64,000 bases of DNA, from positions 372,001-436,000 of the forward strand of contig QANY01008049.1 of the NCBI GenBank assembly GCA_003255025.1. The letters are read 5' to 3'. Positions 1 to 11,679 of this stretch are shown here, in pieces (position 1 is the stretch's first letter; every line of letters starts with the position of its first letter). The translations under genes and the position numbers were made by a program. Source of the DNA: Datisca glomerata (taxonomy: Eukaryota > Streptophyta > Magnoliopsida > Cucurbitales > Datiscaceae). The notes below the pieces were generated by a model that was not told the origin of the DNA, did not search any database, and saw only the letters and a list, made by a program, of their open reading frames with translations.

Positions 1-1
1 A

Positions 2-132
2 GAGTTTATGGATAAGGTCTTTCAGAAAAGTATTGGAAAAAATTTAGAGGTGTACGTTCATGACATGTTGGTTAAATATTTAGACTAGCGTGACCATGCA
101 AAGCATTTGAGGAAAACCTTTTCCACGTTGGG
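2..132 (+). pseudogene. Ty3/gypsy reverse transcriptase relic, left part
   Basis: Read from base 8, the plus strand encodes the RT palm region of a Ty3/gypsy polymerase: a stretch starting FMDKVF, then VYVHDMLVK (the catalytic Y-x-D-D has become YVHD, bases 53-64), then DHAKHLRKTFSTL. A stop codon interrupts it after KYLD. The same protein continues at 5256, after the copia element, as TLRMYNMKLN, so the copia insertion split one gypsy RT. The wording (KHLRKTF.TLR.YNMKLNP) is typical of the Tat lineage. The catalytic Asp loss and the stop show it is dead. Confidence 0.85.
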
Positions 133-561
133 AGTTGATAATTGGACAAAAATGATAGTTCTCTGTTGAATAATAATGATTGCCAATGATTGATGATTAC
201 AATACCAATGTTACAGTATTTAAAAACATAAGAAAAGAAGATAGAAGAGAATGGAATAAAAATGGTTATTCCTAGTATAAACGAGCCAAAGGTTAATCAA
301 AATCTGTTAGGTTATTTTTCATGCAGACGTGAAGCTTTGCGTGAGGCTGATGATTCTGAATCCAATGATCTATTGTGATTAGTCCTTGTATGCTCCAATG
401 ATCTTGGGAGAGCTGGAAGGTAGTTTGCCAAGTAAGCAAGTGATTCTCCACTATAAGGAGGACGTTTGGAGGCTGTGTTGGCACCCAAGTGAGTGCGTTG
501 AGCTGGAGAGTTTTTATCTTTGTCCAGGTTTGATTGGGACACATGACCAATGGGTTTAACA
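133..561 (-). repeat. 3' LTR of the 133-5255 copia element
   Basis: Matches 4828-5255 over its whole length with scattered substitutions and small indels. On the minus strand it starts TGTTAAACCC and ends TCAACT. ORF-like stretches inside it are not genes. Confidence 0.9.
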
Positions 562-574
562 GCCTCCTCTAGTG
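562..574 (-). other. Polypurine tract of copia element
   Basis: On the minus strand the bases directly before the 3' LTR read CACTAGAGGAGGC, a purine-rich tract in the place where plus-strand DNA synthesis primes in LTR retrotransposons. Confidence 0.6.
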
Positions 575-639
575 AAAAAGTGGTGACACCACTCTGAGCT
601 TGGAACTTAGAAGATGAAATGTGGTTAGTGGTAAAGATT

Positions 640-2201
640 TGGTAAGTATATTAGCAATTTGATAGCTCAAAGGGACATATCGTACCTCTAAAATCTCAGA
701 CATAATTTTCTCCCTAATGAAGTGGATGTCCAATTCGACATGTTTTGTGCGAGAGAAAAAATAGGGTTAGTTGCCAGAGATAGAGCACCTTGGTTATCAA
801 CCCACGTAATTGGTGTTGAAGGAAGAGTGATGCACATTTCATGAAGTATAAAGGTGAGCCGCGTTAGCTCACTGAAAGTAAGGGTCAAAGCTCTATATTC
901 AGCCTCACAACTAGACCTGGCTATAACAGGTTGTTTTCTTGAACTCCAAATGATGGGATTTCCTCCAAGATAGACACATAGACCACTTGTAAACTTCCTG
1001 TCATCAAGAGAAGATACCCAATCTGTATCTGAATAAGCTTCAAGGGTGAGAGTTGAGCTTCGAGTGAAGTGAAATCCATTGTGTTGAGTGCCTTGTAAAT
1101 ACTTGAGCAGTCATTTGCAGACCTTTTAGTGAGTAACAGTGGGATTGGATAGGTACTGACTGAGCTTGTTGACAGTAAAGGCTATGTCAGGGCGTGTCAA
1201 GGTTAGATATTGTAAGGAGCCGATGGGGCTACTGTAAAAAAAGATCTGGGAAGGGGGACCCTGATGCAGTGAGTCTATGTGTAGGACACATGGGTGTTGG
1301 ACAAGATTTTGCTTCACTCATACTTGCTTTATGAAGAATATTAGTGAGGTATTCAGATTGTGTCAAGTAGAATCCTAAACTGTCCCTATATGCTTCAAAA
1401 CCAAGGAAGTATGAAAGTGATCCTAAATCTTTTAAGTCAAATTAAGTTGATAGTTTGAAGATGAGTTGAGTTATTTGCTCTTTGTTGCTTCATGTGATGA
1501 GGATATCATCCACATAAATAAGTACCATAAGTGTTGCTCATGCTGTGAACTTGAGAAATAGTGATGTGTTAACCAAGGAATAATGAAAACCCCATCTGTT
1601 TAGAGCCCATTTAAACTTGTCATACTAGGCCCTTGAGGCCTGTTTGAGACCATATAAAGTTTTATTAAGTTTGCATACATATTCAGGTTTGGAAGGGTTG
1701 ACAAAACCATATGGTTGCTCTATATAAACTCTCTTTCAGCTCATCATGCAAGAATGCATTATTTATATCAATTTGTTGCACATCCGAACCCTTACACACA
1801 ACCAAGGTGAGTATGACCCATAGAGTGCAAGGCTTTAGTACTGGGCTAAATGTATCAAAGAAATTGATGCCAAGTTCCTGTTCAAATCCTTTTTCCACTA
1901 AGCCTGCTTTGTATATGTGAATTGTGCCATCTGAGTTCTGTTTAACCCTGAATATCTGTATGTTTTTTACTATTTATTGGTTGGGATCAGGAGGGGCCAG
2001 AGTCCATGTGTGATTGTCAATAAGAGCTTGATACTCACTTTTCATAGCAGCTAACCAATGGGGATTGGTGAGAGCTTCCCGTACTATCTTTGTTCTGAGG
2101 GGTGAGCAAGTGTTGATGTGAACCTTGGGTTTTAAGGAACCTATTTTTGACCTGGTGATTATAGGGTGCACAGATTGCTTGGCAGTGGTTATGTTAGGCA
2201 A
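640..2201 (-). pseudogene. copia RT and RNase H relic
   Basis: Minus-strand fragments in several frames. Around 1974-2201 is the RT entry (EALTNPHWLAAMKSEYQAL). At 1683-1898 is FDTFSPVLKP followed by QQIDINNAFLHDELKE. At 1505-1516 the catalytic motif YVDD is intact. At 1126-1317 is [23 protein letters not shown]. RNase H follows at about 640-1000 with TWVDNQGALSLATNP. Order and motifs are those of Pseudoviridae-type pol. Frameshifts between the pieces and internal stops make it non-functional even though YVDD survives. Confidence 0.9.
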
Positions 2202-3439
2202 TGGGGGTGGGGGAGAGAGTGGGGATGGAGAAGTTTGATAGGGAACAATATTTTTTGGAATGCAATAAGTAAGTGAGAGAGATGGTTGATTGTCAATAGA
2301 GGGAGAATGCTTACCTGATTGTTGAGATGAGTTATATGGTGCTGATGAAGAGTATAAAAAGGGTTAGATATAAAAAGGAATAGTGATGGGAAGTGAGACT
2401 GCATCAGTGAGCTTATCAGTGTTAGATTCAGTGAGTGTTTTGTAGGGAAATTTAGACTTATTAAAGGTAACACTTTGAGATATGTAAGTTTTGTTGGACA
2501 TAGGTTCAAGGCACATGTACCCTTTATGGGATGGACTATACAAAAAAAAATGCAACTCTTAGGGTGGAAGTTAAGTTTAGTAGAGTTGTATGGTCTCAAA
2601 AATGGAAAACAATTACACCCAAATATCTTAAGGTGATCATACATGGGAGTTTTTCCAAAAAGTCTTTTATATGGGCTGGATTTAGACAAGATAGGTGTGG
2701 GCAAGATGTTTATGAGGTAAGTGGCAGTAGAGAAGGCTTCCCACCAAAAGGTTAGATGTATTTAAGAATGAGCTAGTAGTGTTAGGTCTTTTTAAGTTAT
2801 GTCTCTATGTTTTTTTTCAATACTTCCATTTTGAGCATGTGTATGGGGGCATGTGTGTCTGAAAGTGATACCAAGTTGTTTAAATATGCTCGAAAATGAT
2901 CTGAGTTCTCCTCCCCAATCACTTTGTATGCATTGAATCCGTTGGTTGAACTGTGTGTTAACATAAGCAAGAAAGTGCATCATTGTTTCTTTTACTTTAG
3001 ATTTTGTTTTTAATGGGAAAATCCATGTGAATCTGGTATGATCATCTAGGATACATAGGTCATATCGAAATCCAGTATTTGATAAACAAGGAGCAGGGCC
3101 ACAAACATCAGTGTGCCTTAAATAGAAAGGTTTGATAACATTACTACTGGACTTGGAAAATGAAGACTGATGTGCTTTGTTTAACAAGGAAGCATCACAG
3201 AAATGTAAAACATTAGGACTAACACTAGACATCTTGACATGTTTAAAGACATGACTCATAACAGGTAGGGATGAATGGCCTAATCTTTGATGCCAAAGAT
3301 TAGCCTTACTCACTGGTGTAGAAGCTAGGAAATTAAAGATGTTGCTGTGAATTGCTTGGAAAGAGTGTTGTGTTGCTGGATTGAGTGGAAAGAAGTATAA
3401 GCCATCATGTATAGCACATTGCAGAAGCACCTTCCTCAT
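2189..3439 (-). pseudogene. copia integrase relic
   Basis: The minus strand 3439-2792 holds a GAG-pre-integrase stretch (LWHQRLGHSSLPVM) and an integrase core with the first Asp in DVCGPAP, the second in IQSDWGGEL and the Glu in SIEKKHRDI, so the D-D-E triad is still readable. The zinc-binding part is damaged (FCDASLL where C-x2-C is expected). The C-terminal domain continues after a frameshift at about 2189-2704 with LFGKTPMYDHLKIFGCNCFP, the usual copia integrase tail. It lies between protease and RT in copia order. Confidence 0.9.
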
Positions 3440-4791
3440 AATCTTGTCTCATAAGGCAACAGTGATCATCAAACTCAACAATAACATGATTATCAGTGGT
3501 TAATTTAGATATACACAATACATTTTTTTACAACATGAGGGACACAAAGGATGTGATTTAATGTGAGAGAGATGTATTTGTTGTTAGTCGTGTGCTCTTA
3601 CCAGTGTGAGTTATATGCATGAACTTACCAATTCCTATCATAACCTTAGCATTGCCTTTATAATCACCTTTGATTGAGATATTAGCCAAGTCAGATTCGA
3701 TATGGTGATTAGCACCACTATCTAAAAACCAAGCATTGTCTTCTGAGGTACTGGTTGAAGCTATGAATGAATTTGGAAACTTGTGGACATTGCCATGGCT
3801 AGAAGTATGTGAATCAGAGTATGACTGAGTTACTTCAGTGTTAAATTGGTTTGATTCTGGTGGCTGAAAGTTGTGATCAAACCTACTATAGCAAGTGGAT
3901 GTATAATGACCTGGTCTTCTGCAAATTTGGCCATATGAGCAGCTGGGCTTACAGGTTCAAGTGTGGGGGTGCTCAATCCTCATTTTATGGCTTTGGAGCA
4001 TAAACTGGGCTTCTTAGAGAGATACTGAGTCACCTCTAGATGTGAGATTGACAATAATAGGGTCATATTCAGACCTAAGGCCCCTAGAATCTATAATAGG
4101 AGATCATCATCAGTAATGAGTTGACCTGAAGAGGACACATTGTCTGCTATGGACCTCATTTTGAGGTTGTAGTAATTGATTGAAAGATCTCCCTTCTTTA
4201 TTATTTGTAACTGGAGATGAAGTTTCAAGGTTCGTGCCTTCGATTGAGAGGTAAAAATTTGTTCTAAAGTCCTCCAAACATCACTTGAACTGGTACAATT
4301 AATCACATCCCTGAACATGGCTTCTATGATGGAGGCAAGAAACCAACTAAGTAGGTGTTGATCTGTGCCTTTTTAGTTGATAAAGTCAGGATTGAAAATG
4401 AATGGAGATGTATTCAGTTTTTGGTCAAATGAGAGGACTAGTAATGGGAGTTACAAACGGGTTTGGTATGAACTCCTCAGGAGCTGGTTTAGAGCCGAGA
4501 AGAAAAGACTCAAGGTCAAAGGCTCGAGCAATTGATAGTACTTAGGATTTCTAGAATGTGTAGTTGTTTTGGTCCAATTTGATTGTGATTGACACCATAT
4601 TAGCAGGTAGCTTACTTGGGAGTGAAGGTAATGACTGATTGAGAAAAGAAAAAGGATTGACAGAGGAAGGAGGAGTGATTGCGGGAGGAGGAGGGCAACA
4701 TTTTCAGTTACTTCAGCTCGAGTGGTGTGAATTTCTGTCTGATCCTCAAAGCTCTGGTTTGCTCTATTCCCGGTGCTATATCAGGGTCCAT
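3440..4791 (-). pseudogene. copia gag, zinc knuckle and protease relic
   Basis: A likely gag start ATG lies at 4791 (MDPDIAPG), about 40 bases inside the 5' LTR. The UBN2-type gag core is readable at 4091-4318 (VWRTLEQIFTSQSKARTLKL). A degenerate CCHC knuckle lies near 3900-3960 (ICRRPGHYTSTC, first Cys lost). An aspartic protease motif WFLDSGANHHIESD is intact at about 3690-3740, DSG at 3714-3722. Stops and frame changes separate the parts. Confidence 0.8.
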
Positions 4792-4815
4792 GATAGAAGA
4801 TGCAGATTAGGACTA

Positions 4816-4827
4816 GCTATGATACCA
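4816..4827 (-). other. Primer binding site (initiator tRNA-Met type)
   Basis: The minus strand reads TGGTATCATAGC immediately after the 5' LTR. This is the copia-type PBS (TGGTATCAGAGC) with one mismatch, complementary to the 3' end of initiator methionine tRNA. It fixes the right LTR as the 5' LTR and the element as minus-oriented. Confidence 0.85.
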
Positions 4828-5255
4828 AGTTGAAAATTAGACAAAAATGATAATTCTATGTTGAATAATAATGATTGCCACGATTGATGATTACAATACT
4901 AATGCTACAGTGTTTAAGTACACAAGAAAAGAAGAGAGAAGAGAATGGAATAAAAATGGATATCCATGTTATAAATGAGCTAAGGGAGAATAAAAATTTG
5001 TTTAGTTATTTGTCATGCAGACGTGAAACTTTGTGTGAGGATGATGATGCCGAATCCAATGCTATATTTTTATTGGTTCTTGTATGCTCCAATGATCTTG
5101 AGAGAGGTGGAAGGTAGTTTGCCAAGTAAGCAAGTGATGTCCACTACAAGGAGGACGTTTGAAGGCTGTGTTGGCACCCGAGTGAGTGTGTTGAGATGGA
5201 GAGTTTTTCATCTTTGTCCAGGCTTGATTGGGACACGTGAGCAGTGGGTTTAACA
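4828..5255 (-). repeat. 5' LTR of the 133-5255 copia element
   Basis: Direct repeat of 133-561. The minus strand starts TGTTAAACCC at 5255 and ends TCAACT at 4828, next to the PBS. The flanking bases 5256-5260 (TTAAG) are the putative target duplication. Confidence 0.9.
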
Positions 5256-6165
5256 TTAAGGATGTACAATATGAAGCTAAACCAATAAATATGTGTCTGG
5301 ATAAGGCAAGTTTCTAGGCAATCTAGTAACTAATAGGAATCAAGGCAAATTGGATCAAAGACAAGCTATTAAGAGATGAAGACTCCAAGAAACGTAAAAA
5401 ATATGCAAAGTTTGATGGGTAATTATCAGCATTTAATGAGTTTCTCTCAAATATATTGGAAAAATGTAACCTTACAGAAAACATAATATATGAATGGGAC
5501 CACAATGTGAAAAATCCTTCCAAAAGATCAAAGAATTCATATTTGTCCTCTCCCCACTATTGTCCATGCCAATGCCTAGAGATGAACTATTGTTGTACCT
5601 TGCAATCTTAGAAACAACCGTCAACACAGGTCTGATAAGGGAAGAACATGGAGTACAAAATCTAATATATTATGCCAGTAAGACGTTTGTTTACACGGAA
5701 ACTAAATACAAGTAAATTGAGAAACTTCTTTTGGCGGGCATTTTGGCACCCCCATCAAACATTATTTCAACTCTTTTACTCTTTGCATAATAAGTAATAT
5801 CCCTATTAAATCTCTTTTTCATAGTGCATAAATGTTAGGAAGAATGACGAATTGGGCAAGTGTGTTGCTATCATACGACATAAAATGACAACTGAGGACC
5901 GCCAGCAAAGGGAAAATCCTACTAGACTTTGTAGTGGAGTTCACCATGCTAGAAGAGGAAAGAGTATTTGACTGGGCGTAGACTTTGAATTGATATGACG
6001 AACCAAAAATTCTTTGTAGATGAAGCCTCTAATAATCAAGAAGCAGTAGTAGGGCTGCTCCTATAGTCAACGGAAGGAGATGTGTCATAACATGTCTTAG
6101 CATTCGGGTTTAAAACCTCTGACAACAAGGTTGAGTACGAAGCCTTGTTGGCTCGATTTGTAAAT
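5256..6165 (+). pseudogene. Ty3/gypsy RT/RNase H relic, right part
   Basis: Continues the RT interrupted at 132: TLRMYNMKLN, then GKFLGNLVT-like codons. The RT-connected RNase H is at 5494-5715 (GPQCEKSFQKIKEFIF, LLLYLAILETTVNTGL, IYYASKTFVYTETKYK). A second RNase H-like piece lies to about 6160 (FGFKTSDNKVEYEALL in a shifted frame). The presence of two RNase H-like regions and the wording fit the Tat group. Numerous stops and frameshifts. After about 6165 the similarity is lost. Confidence 0.8.
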
Positions 6166-6418
6166 GTTGATGGAGCTGGGAGTTCCATGCATTGCAGCTG
6201 GTGCCATGGGCAGCAAACATTCATGCAGACGCGTAGGCAAACTAGGCGTCCTCATTAGAGTGCCCCCAAAGAAGATAGTACCGATCAAATTCCAAGATGA
6301 ACCAAGCATTATTGTAAGAGTTACTGCCCGACAACCTAGTGCCAATAAAGTACAACAAGAAAGTGTGAGCTACTCGATTATAAATGGACAAGAGATCTGA
6401 TATTGGGTAGTTAGAAAT
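6166..6418. other. Unassigned sequence before TRIM
   Basis: A 78-codon open frame (6164-6400, +) is present, but I recognise no domain. It probably belongs to the decayed gypsy element or unrelated filler. The GAAAT ending at 6418 is the TRIM target duplication. Confidence 0.3.
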
Positions 6419-6527
6419 TGTCACATTTAATCCAAAATCAATTAGTATTAGATAGAGATGTCCAACAACCATGTAAGCACAGAAAAATCTCTCATCCCCT
6501 GTCGATGTGGGATAACATCCCTTAACA
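6419..6527 (-). repeat. 3' LTR of TRIM
   Basis: 109 bp. Shares with 6628-6736 the cores CCAAAATCAATT, AGATG, CAACA and GGATAACAT.TCTTAACA. The matching lengths and paired termini argue against chance. Confidence 0.88.
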
Positions 6528-6616
6528 ACCTCTCCCCTGACGCAGAGCATGTCATGAGTTGGGCATGTACAGACAAAGACAGATAGAGACTGTGCCTAAG
6601 GCAGGACAGAACCAAA

Positions 6617-6627
6617 CTCTTATACCA
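6617..6627 (-). other. PBS of TRIM
   Basis: The minus strand TGGTATAAGAG abuts the 5' LTR and resembles TGGTATCAGAG, complementary to initiator tRNA-Met. Confidence 0.75.
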
Positions 6628-6736
6628 TGTCAGGTTCTAACCCAAAATCAATTGGTGTTCAGTGCAGATGCTCAACATGTATATAAGCAGAGACAGATCC
6701 TCATCCACAGCCAATGTTGGATAACATCTCTTAACA
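6628..6736 (-). repeat. 5' LTR of TRIM
   Basis: 109 bp, paired with 6419-6527. The minus strand runs TGTTAAGAGATG to CTGACA, ending directly at the PBS. Confidence 0.88.
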
Positions 6737-6741
6737 GAAAT

Positions 6742-8539
6742 AATGTATTGCATTATAAGATTAAAATAGAAATTAAACAGAATTACAATAATTCAACAAT
6801 TACAAACTTACCAACGTAAATACAATAATTACGAAGTTACCAATGTAAATACCATAATTACAAAATTATCAACGTAAATATTATTATATGAACAACATAA
6901 CAATCATATAAAATTAAGAAGAAATTCAAACTGAGTCGTATTTTCACAGTTTTCTTAAAATAATTACGCCCTTTAATTGCGCTACCAAGGCTGCTAATGA
7001 CGTTTGTTTCTCAAGATAAAATGATTGTATATAATTGAAGAGCATCAAACTTCACCACATTGTCAAAATGACTTGTCCTAATTTTACCACCAGAGTAACG
7101 ACTTAGGGACCAAGACTCAGACAAAAATCCAACAAAAAGTTGAATCTGAAATGGAACCAAAATTGAATCGGAGACCGAACTGAACCCGAGCCATAAAAGC
7201 CTAACCCAAACTTGAATAAAAATAAGACAAAAAATCTAGGAGAGACCAAAGAGAGAAAAGAAGAGTTAATTGCTTTGTTAGTGTGTCAAATGAGGTGGAG
7301 AACACCTCCTTTTATAGTATTCATAGGGAAAGCTATTATAAAGGATATTTAAGCTCTAAAAATGTTTTTGCCCATGATAATGCCAAAAAAAATATTTTAG
7401 GTTGTTATTTAGCCATTAAAGACCCAGAATATTCCAATTTCACAATATTCTTGTGACTCTTGAGCTTCTTTAAAGAGGAAAAAATAAAACTGGAGCAAAA
7501 GACGACTTATATAGGAGGGCTTTCCGGACCAACATTCGTGTCCGCAAGACGTGCGGGAGCATCTAAGTTGAACCGGCCTGGGATGCACCCCCACCACGCT
7601 AGAGACCCCCTATGCTTATCAACTTACCAACATTGATCCAAGCATCTCTATTTATACCACTCAATATTTACTCCATTTCCAATGTGAAATTTTCACAATT
7701 CTCATATATTTTTTCATTCTCATTTAGCTCATTATTGGTGACAATTTGTCATTCATCCCAAAGCCAAATTAATAATTTAATATAAAATTTTCATGTACTT
7801 ATGAAGGAGAACTCAAATCTCCAAAGATCTTGCAATAATACATATGAGACCTACCTAAAATTTTGCTCAAAATTGGTATATGAAAATGGTAGTTACCACT
7901 CAAATTTCTAACAATTTCTCATATGAATGAACATTGACAACCAATGACACGACATACATTGTGACAAAATTCAATATTCTGAAACCTGCATAGGATATGT
8001 AGGATTTATCCTTTGAACATTCTCTTATATAAGTATGTTTATTTTACTAGCTGACCACTAGACATAATGCATTTAAACTATTCGGCCTTTTTTTGTAAAT
8101 GATGACATACTACACACATGTGTCATCAATGACACAGTTCAGTTCTTATTAGCATGTTCATTTTGGCCATTAACATCCTCCTTGTTCTGCAAGAGTTTCT
8201 AAAGAATTATGCACTTATAATTCCTATAGAAGCGGCCCCACTTCACTCTCACACAAGAGATTGCTTAATTTAAGAATAAACTTACATTACTCTACTCAGA
8301 TCTCACAATTTCTGACTTATAAAAATCATTAGAAGCTCAGCTTCACCTAATCTCTAATGTGTATCACTGTTTTCATCATCAGAATGGATAAGGAAAATCC
8401 TCACATTGATCCTTGGCTAAGTTTATACAATTAGGTTGTCACTTTAAAACTAGATCTTGGGATCTCCAATAAGCTATGTTAGGTTTCCTTTGTGTCAACT
8501 TATTATTACATGATCTTTAATCTCATTCCCATCGATAGT
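6742..8539. other. Non-coding, LTR-like but unresolved
   Basis: No convincing coding region. A TATA-like CTTTTATAGT and purine/pyrimidine-rich blocks near 7290-7310, and the position just downstream of the copia RNase H fragment at 8540, suggest retrotransposon LTR or UTR sequence. I could not pair any LTRs. Confidence 0.3.
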
Positions 8540-9475
8540 TTTTCAACTAACTTGTCTATTTAACCATTTGGTTAGCATATCTCCAATGTTATCCTTAGAT
8601 TTCACATAATCAGGAGTGATAACCTCTGTCGAGAGTAGATGTTTAATGATGTTATCTCTACGAGGAATGTGTCTAGACTTACCATTATATATATTGCTTT
8701 ATGCCCTTCCAAGATGGCACAAGATTTGGCCATCTAGGAATATCCTTTAGGAAGTGGTGTAGCCACTCAGTCTCTTCCCCACTTTTGTCCAAAGCAATAA
8801 GCTCAGATTCCATGGTTGAGCTAGCTATAATAATTTGTTTTGAGAATTTCCATGCTACAGCAGTGCCTCCTAGTGTGAAAATATATCCACTAGTAAACTT
8901 TTATCTTTCTTATCAGATATCTAATTTGCATCAGTAAATCCTTCTTAGCCTACTGGATATCTTGTGTAGTGTAGTCCATAACTCTAAGTATATCATAAGT
9001 ACCTCAGTACTATCATAATGACTTTCTAATGTCAGCTCTAGGATTACTCGTGAATATACTTAGTTTATTCACTATATAAGTTATATCAGGTATTATACAA
9101 CTCATCAAGAACATTAGGCTACCTATAATTGTAGAGTACTCTACTTGAGAGATAATCTCAAAATTATTCACTAGTATCATCTTTGCTAAATTTTTTAAGA
9201 ATAGTATTTTCATAATGAGACTAACTTAAAATATGTCCACCTGATGTTCTTTTGAATTTTTATTCACAATATAACATCAGCAAGTCTCATATAATTCATA
9301 TCAAATCTAGATCTCAACATATCTTTCATAGATTTGATCATCTTATCATTACTATCAATAATAAACATGTCATAAACATACAAAAATGCAATGACATATC
9401 CATTTTCTGTGTCTTTAACATAGACACACCACTTAGTCCTATCTTCTTAAAAAGTCCAACCTTGGTATTGATACA
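8540..9475 (-). pseudogene. copia RT C-terminus and RNase H relic
   Basis: From 9475 downwards the minus strand encodes VGFFKKIGLSG-like and YVKDTENGY motifs, then YVYDMFI (YVDD with one Asp lost) near 9360-9390. Next come SQVEYSTIIGSLMFLMSC and DITYIVNKLSIFTSNP (9013-9213), and RNase H with [12 protein letters not shown] near 8760-8820 and a KSKDNI motif near 8590. Frames change repeatedly. It lies downstream in the same orientation of the LTR/leader at 9540-13202, but the 5' half of pol is missing, so it is a deleted or chimeric copy. Confidence 0.85.
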
Positions 9476-9539
9476 GTTCGAAACCTTTCGTAGGGAGATG
9501 AAAATAAAGTCACTTCGAGGCCCTCACTGTACCCCATAA

Positions 9540-11012
9540 TGTTGTACTAATAATGGAGGCTATAGGTTATATTGACATGTCAACCTTCTCTCACTCACAA
9601 TTTTAGGATAACGTGTTTCTATTTTAACTAATCAATTAATTCTAAATTAATTACTAGTTAATAATAACCCTATAAATATTAAATTAACAGTTAATCTAAT
9701 CTCATTGGTCTAAGTTTAATTAATCTTCTAAAGAGCTTAAGTCATAATTAAGTGAACTTAGATTAACTAATTAATTACATTAATCAATTTTTAATAAAAC
9801 TCTTTTACTAAAGTTGGTTATTCAAAAGGTTACTATAGCTTTTAGAGTAGTGTGATTATCAAGTTTTAACTAATTAAAACCCAACAATTTACATGCAATT
9901 GATTTCTCAAAACAAATCATATAAAAATATTAGGACAATCATAATAAATCATGTTTCTACATATGAGATGCATGATTAAATAAAATTTTGTGAGGTTTCA
10001 TGTATAACATGCGATCGACTAATGCACGATCATGTTATTAATCATATCAACAAACATTTATTTAACAATTAAATAAAATAATAATGGACTGATTGACTAT
10101 TGAGTATTTCTAAATTACAACCATTGAAATAAATAAATAAAATTACAAAGAGGGCTTCAAGATTATATATTTCCAACATATCTCTTTCTCCATTTGATGT
10201 CCATCTTCATAATCTTCAGGTTTCGAAGAAAACCCTTTTAATTAGGAAATACTATTTTGCTTAATTAAAAATTATCTCTATAATTATCTTTTAAAATTAT
10301 TGAATTTGACTTAGTCAATAAATAATTTATTGACTTGGTCAAATTTGGGTCAAACTCAATCAATTAATTAATCTTTAATTTTCATAAAATTAAAAATTAA
10401 TAATTGATTTTAAAATTACATTGATTTCAAAATTTAAAAGATAATAGATAGGGTTAGGGTTATCATAAAACTCTACAGTGATAGGATAAGTTGGTATCAA
10501 GGTTTCTGCGGAACTTTCCAAAATGTGACAACAGCTACCACCACCAATAAGACTCCCCACCACCACTCATCACCGTCATCGGACGTCCACCACCGACCGC
10601 AGGCCACTACTGTCAAACAAGGGGCGCCACCATTGGAATCGATTTTCCGGCGGCGCCTACGTCAGAATTTCATTTCGGTGCTTGCGCCAGTATTCATATT
10701 TTTTGCTTTTTCCTCCTCATTCATCTCGTGCGTTCTTCATCTTCTTGTGATTTGAATAAATATAATATAATATTCAAAATAAAATTACAAAAAATCATAC
10801 GCCCCAAATCGGCTTACACAAGATCTAAGAACAAAAAAAAGAACAAAGCCTAACCCAATAATCACCATACTATTAACGATCCACTATTTAACCATACATT
10901 CAAAAAATAAATCATCCATTCATTCACATATATAAAAATATATTATGAACAATGTAAGGACACCCACACTGTATTTAATATACAAATATATAATGACCGC
11001 TCTGGTAGTAAT
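9540..11012 (-). other. copia 5' leader next to LTR A
   Basis: Non-coding AT-rich DNA whose 10100-11000 part matches, in reverse complement, the leader that follows the LTR at 52621-53871 (shared GGTTTGACCC-like segment, a GGACATCAAG segment, and CTTGTAATTTAGAAATA-like segment). On the minus strand at 10997-11012 the bases next to the LTR read ATTACTACCAGAGCGG, the counterpart of the PBS TGGTATCCGAGC in the other copy, so this is the internal leader of a copia element. Confidence 0.65.
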
Positions 11013-11655
11013 TGTTGGAAAATGCAACGCACGCTTGGAACGCACGCGGGGAGGAGGCGTGGTGGCTATTAAAAAAATTATTAAAAATGAATCGTATGTT
11101 TTTCGATAAAACGAAATCAAGCGCGAAGCAAACTTTTCCTTAAAAAATTGAAAAACTCTTTTCAATCAAGATCTATTACATATATATATATTAAATCTAA
11201 GACATACATGGATTAGAATCATATACCTCTTATAGTCTATATCAAACGACCTTGCAAACAAACGATCATGTGTTTCCCACGAATAACGGACTTTAAGATC
11301 TACACCAAGATTTTTCAAGCCAATCCCCAATCGCAATAGGACGTGTTTGAGCACATAGAACAATCAAATATACTTTTTCTATCTCTAGATGTACTCAACA
11401 CATAAGATCTAGAGATTTACTGAGAAAAATTAATTTTTGTCAGACAATCCACTGAGAGAATACGATGATAATTCTTGTAGAGCTTTTGATTAACTTTTTA
11501 ATCAGAGAGAAAATTCACCCTGATAGCAAATTGTGTTCCTCACAACCTCTTTGTCAACACTGAGGTCAATAGAATAATATCTATATATTTTTTAGATAAT
11601 GACATATCAGGCTTTTAGAGATAAATTAAAAATAGTATTTAATTTCAAAATTAGC

Positions 11656-11679
11656 ATTGCAGTGGGATCCCACTGCAAT
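11656..11679. repeat. 24-bp perfect palindrome in LTR A
   Basis: The sequence from ATTGCAGTGG to CCACTGCAAT is its own reverse complement around a GGATCC centre. It is followed to about 11830 by further imperfect hairpins built from CAGTGCC/GGCACTG words. Confidence 0.85.

Larger units (their letters stand above)
133..5255 (-). mobile_element. Ty1/copia LTR retrotransposon, nested in gypsy RT
   Basis: A full-length but decayed copia element in minus orientation: two LTRs of 429 and 428 bp (133-561 and 4828-5255), an initiator-Met-type PBS next to the right LTR, a purine tract next to the left LTR, and gag, protease, integrase, RT and RNase H relics in copia order between them. Flanks TTGGG (128-132) and TTAAG (5256-5260) look like a diverged 5-bp target duplication of an original TTGAG inside the gypsy RT codons for TLR. 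Many frameshifts and stops, diverged LTRs and a diverged target duplication indicate an old insertion. The exact LTR ends could shift by 3 bases, because TG could be placed at 136/4832. Confidence 0.92.
6419..6736 (-). mobile_element. Complete TRIM (miniature LTR retrotransposon), 318 bp
   Basis: Two diverged 109-bp terminal direct repeats (6419-6527, 6628-6736) bound a 100-bp interior. In minus orientation each LTR begins TGTTAAG and ends TGACA. Directly after the 5' LTR (6628) lies TGGTATAAGAG, a near match to the initiator-Met PBS. Directly before the 3' LTR lies the purine tract GGGGAGAGGT. The element is flanked by a perfect 5-bp target duplication GAAAT (6414-6418 and 6737-6741). No coding capacity, so it must have been mobilised in trans by an LTR element. 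All structural hallmarks of a terminal-repeat retrotransposon in miniature are present. Confidence 0.9.

Noticed and set aside
293..550. 85-codon minus-strand frame, with a homologous 64-codon frame at 5062-5256
   Set aside because: Both lie inside the two copia LTRs and are simply the same repeat; no domain and not in a gene position.
4816..4827. TGGTATCA-type sequences as possible tRNA gene 3' ends
   Set aside because: They abut LTR ends and are primer binding sites at 4816, 6617 and 53874.
10525..10755. 76-codon plus-strand frame (His/Pro-rich)
   Set aside because: Antisense to the copia leader, no homologue evident, composition explained by GC-rich patch.
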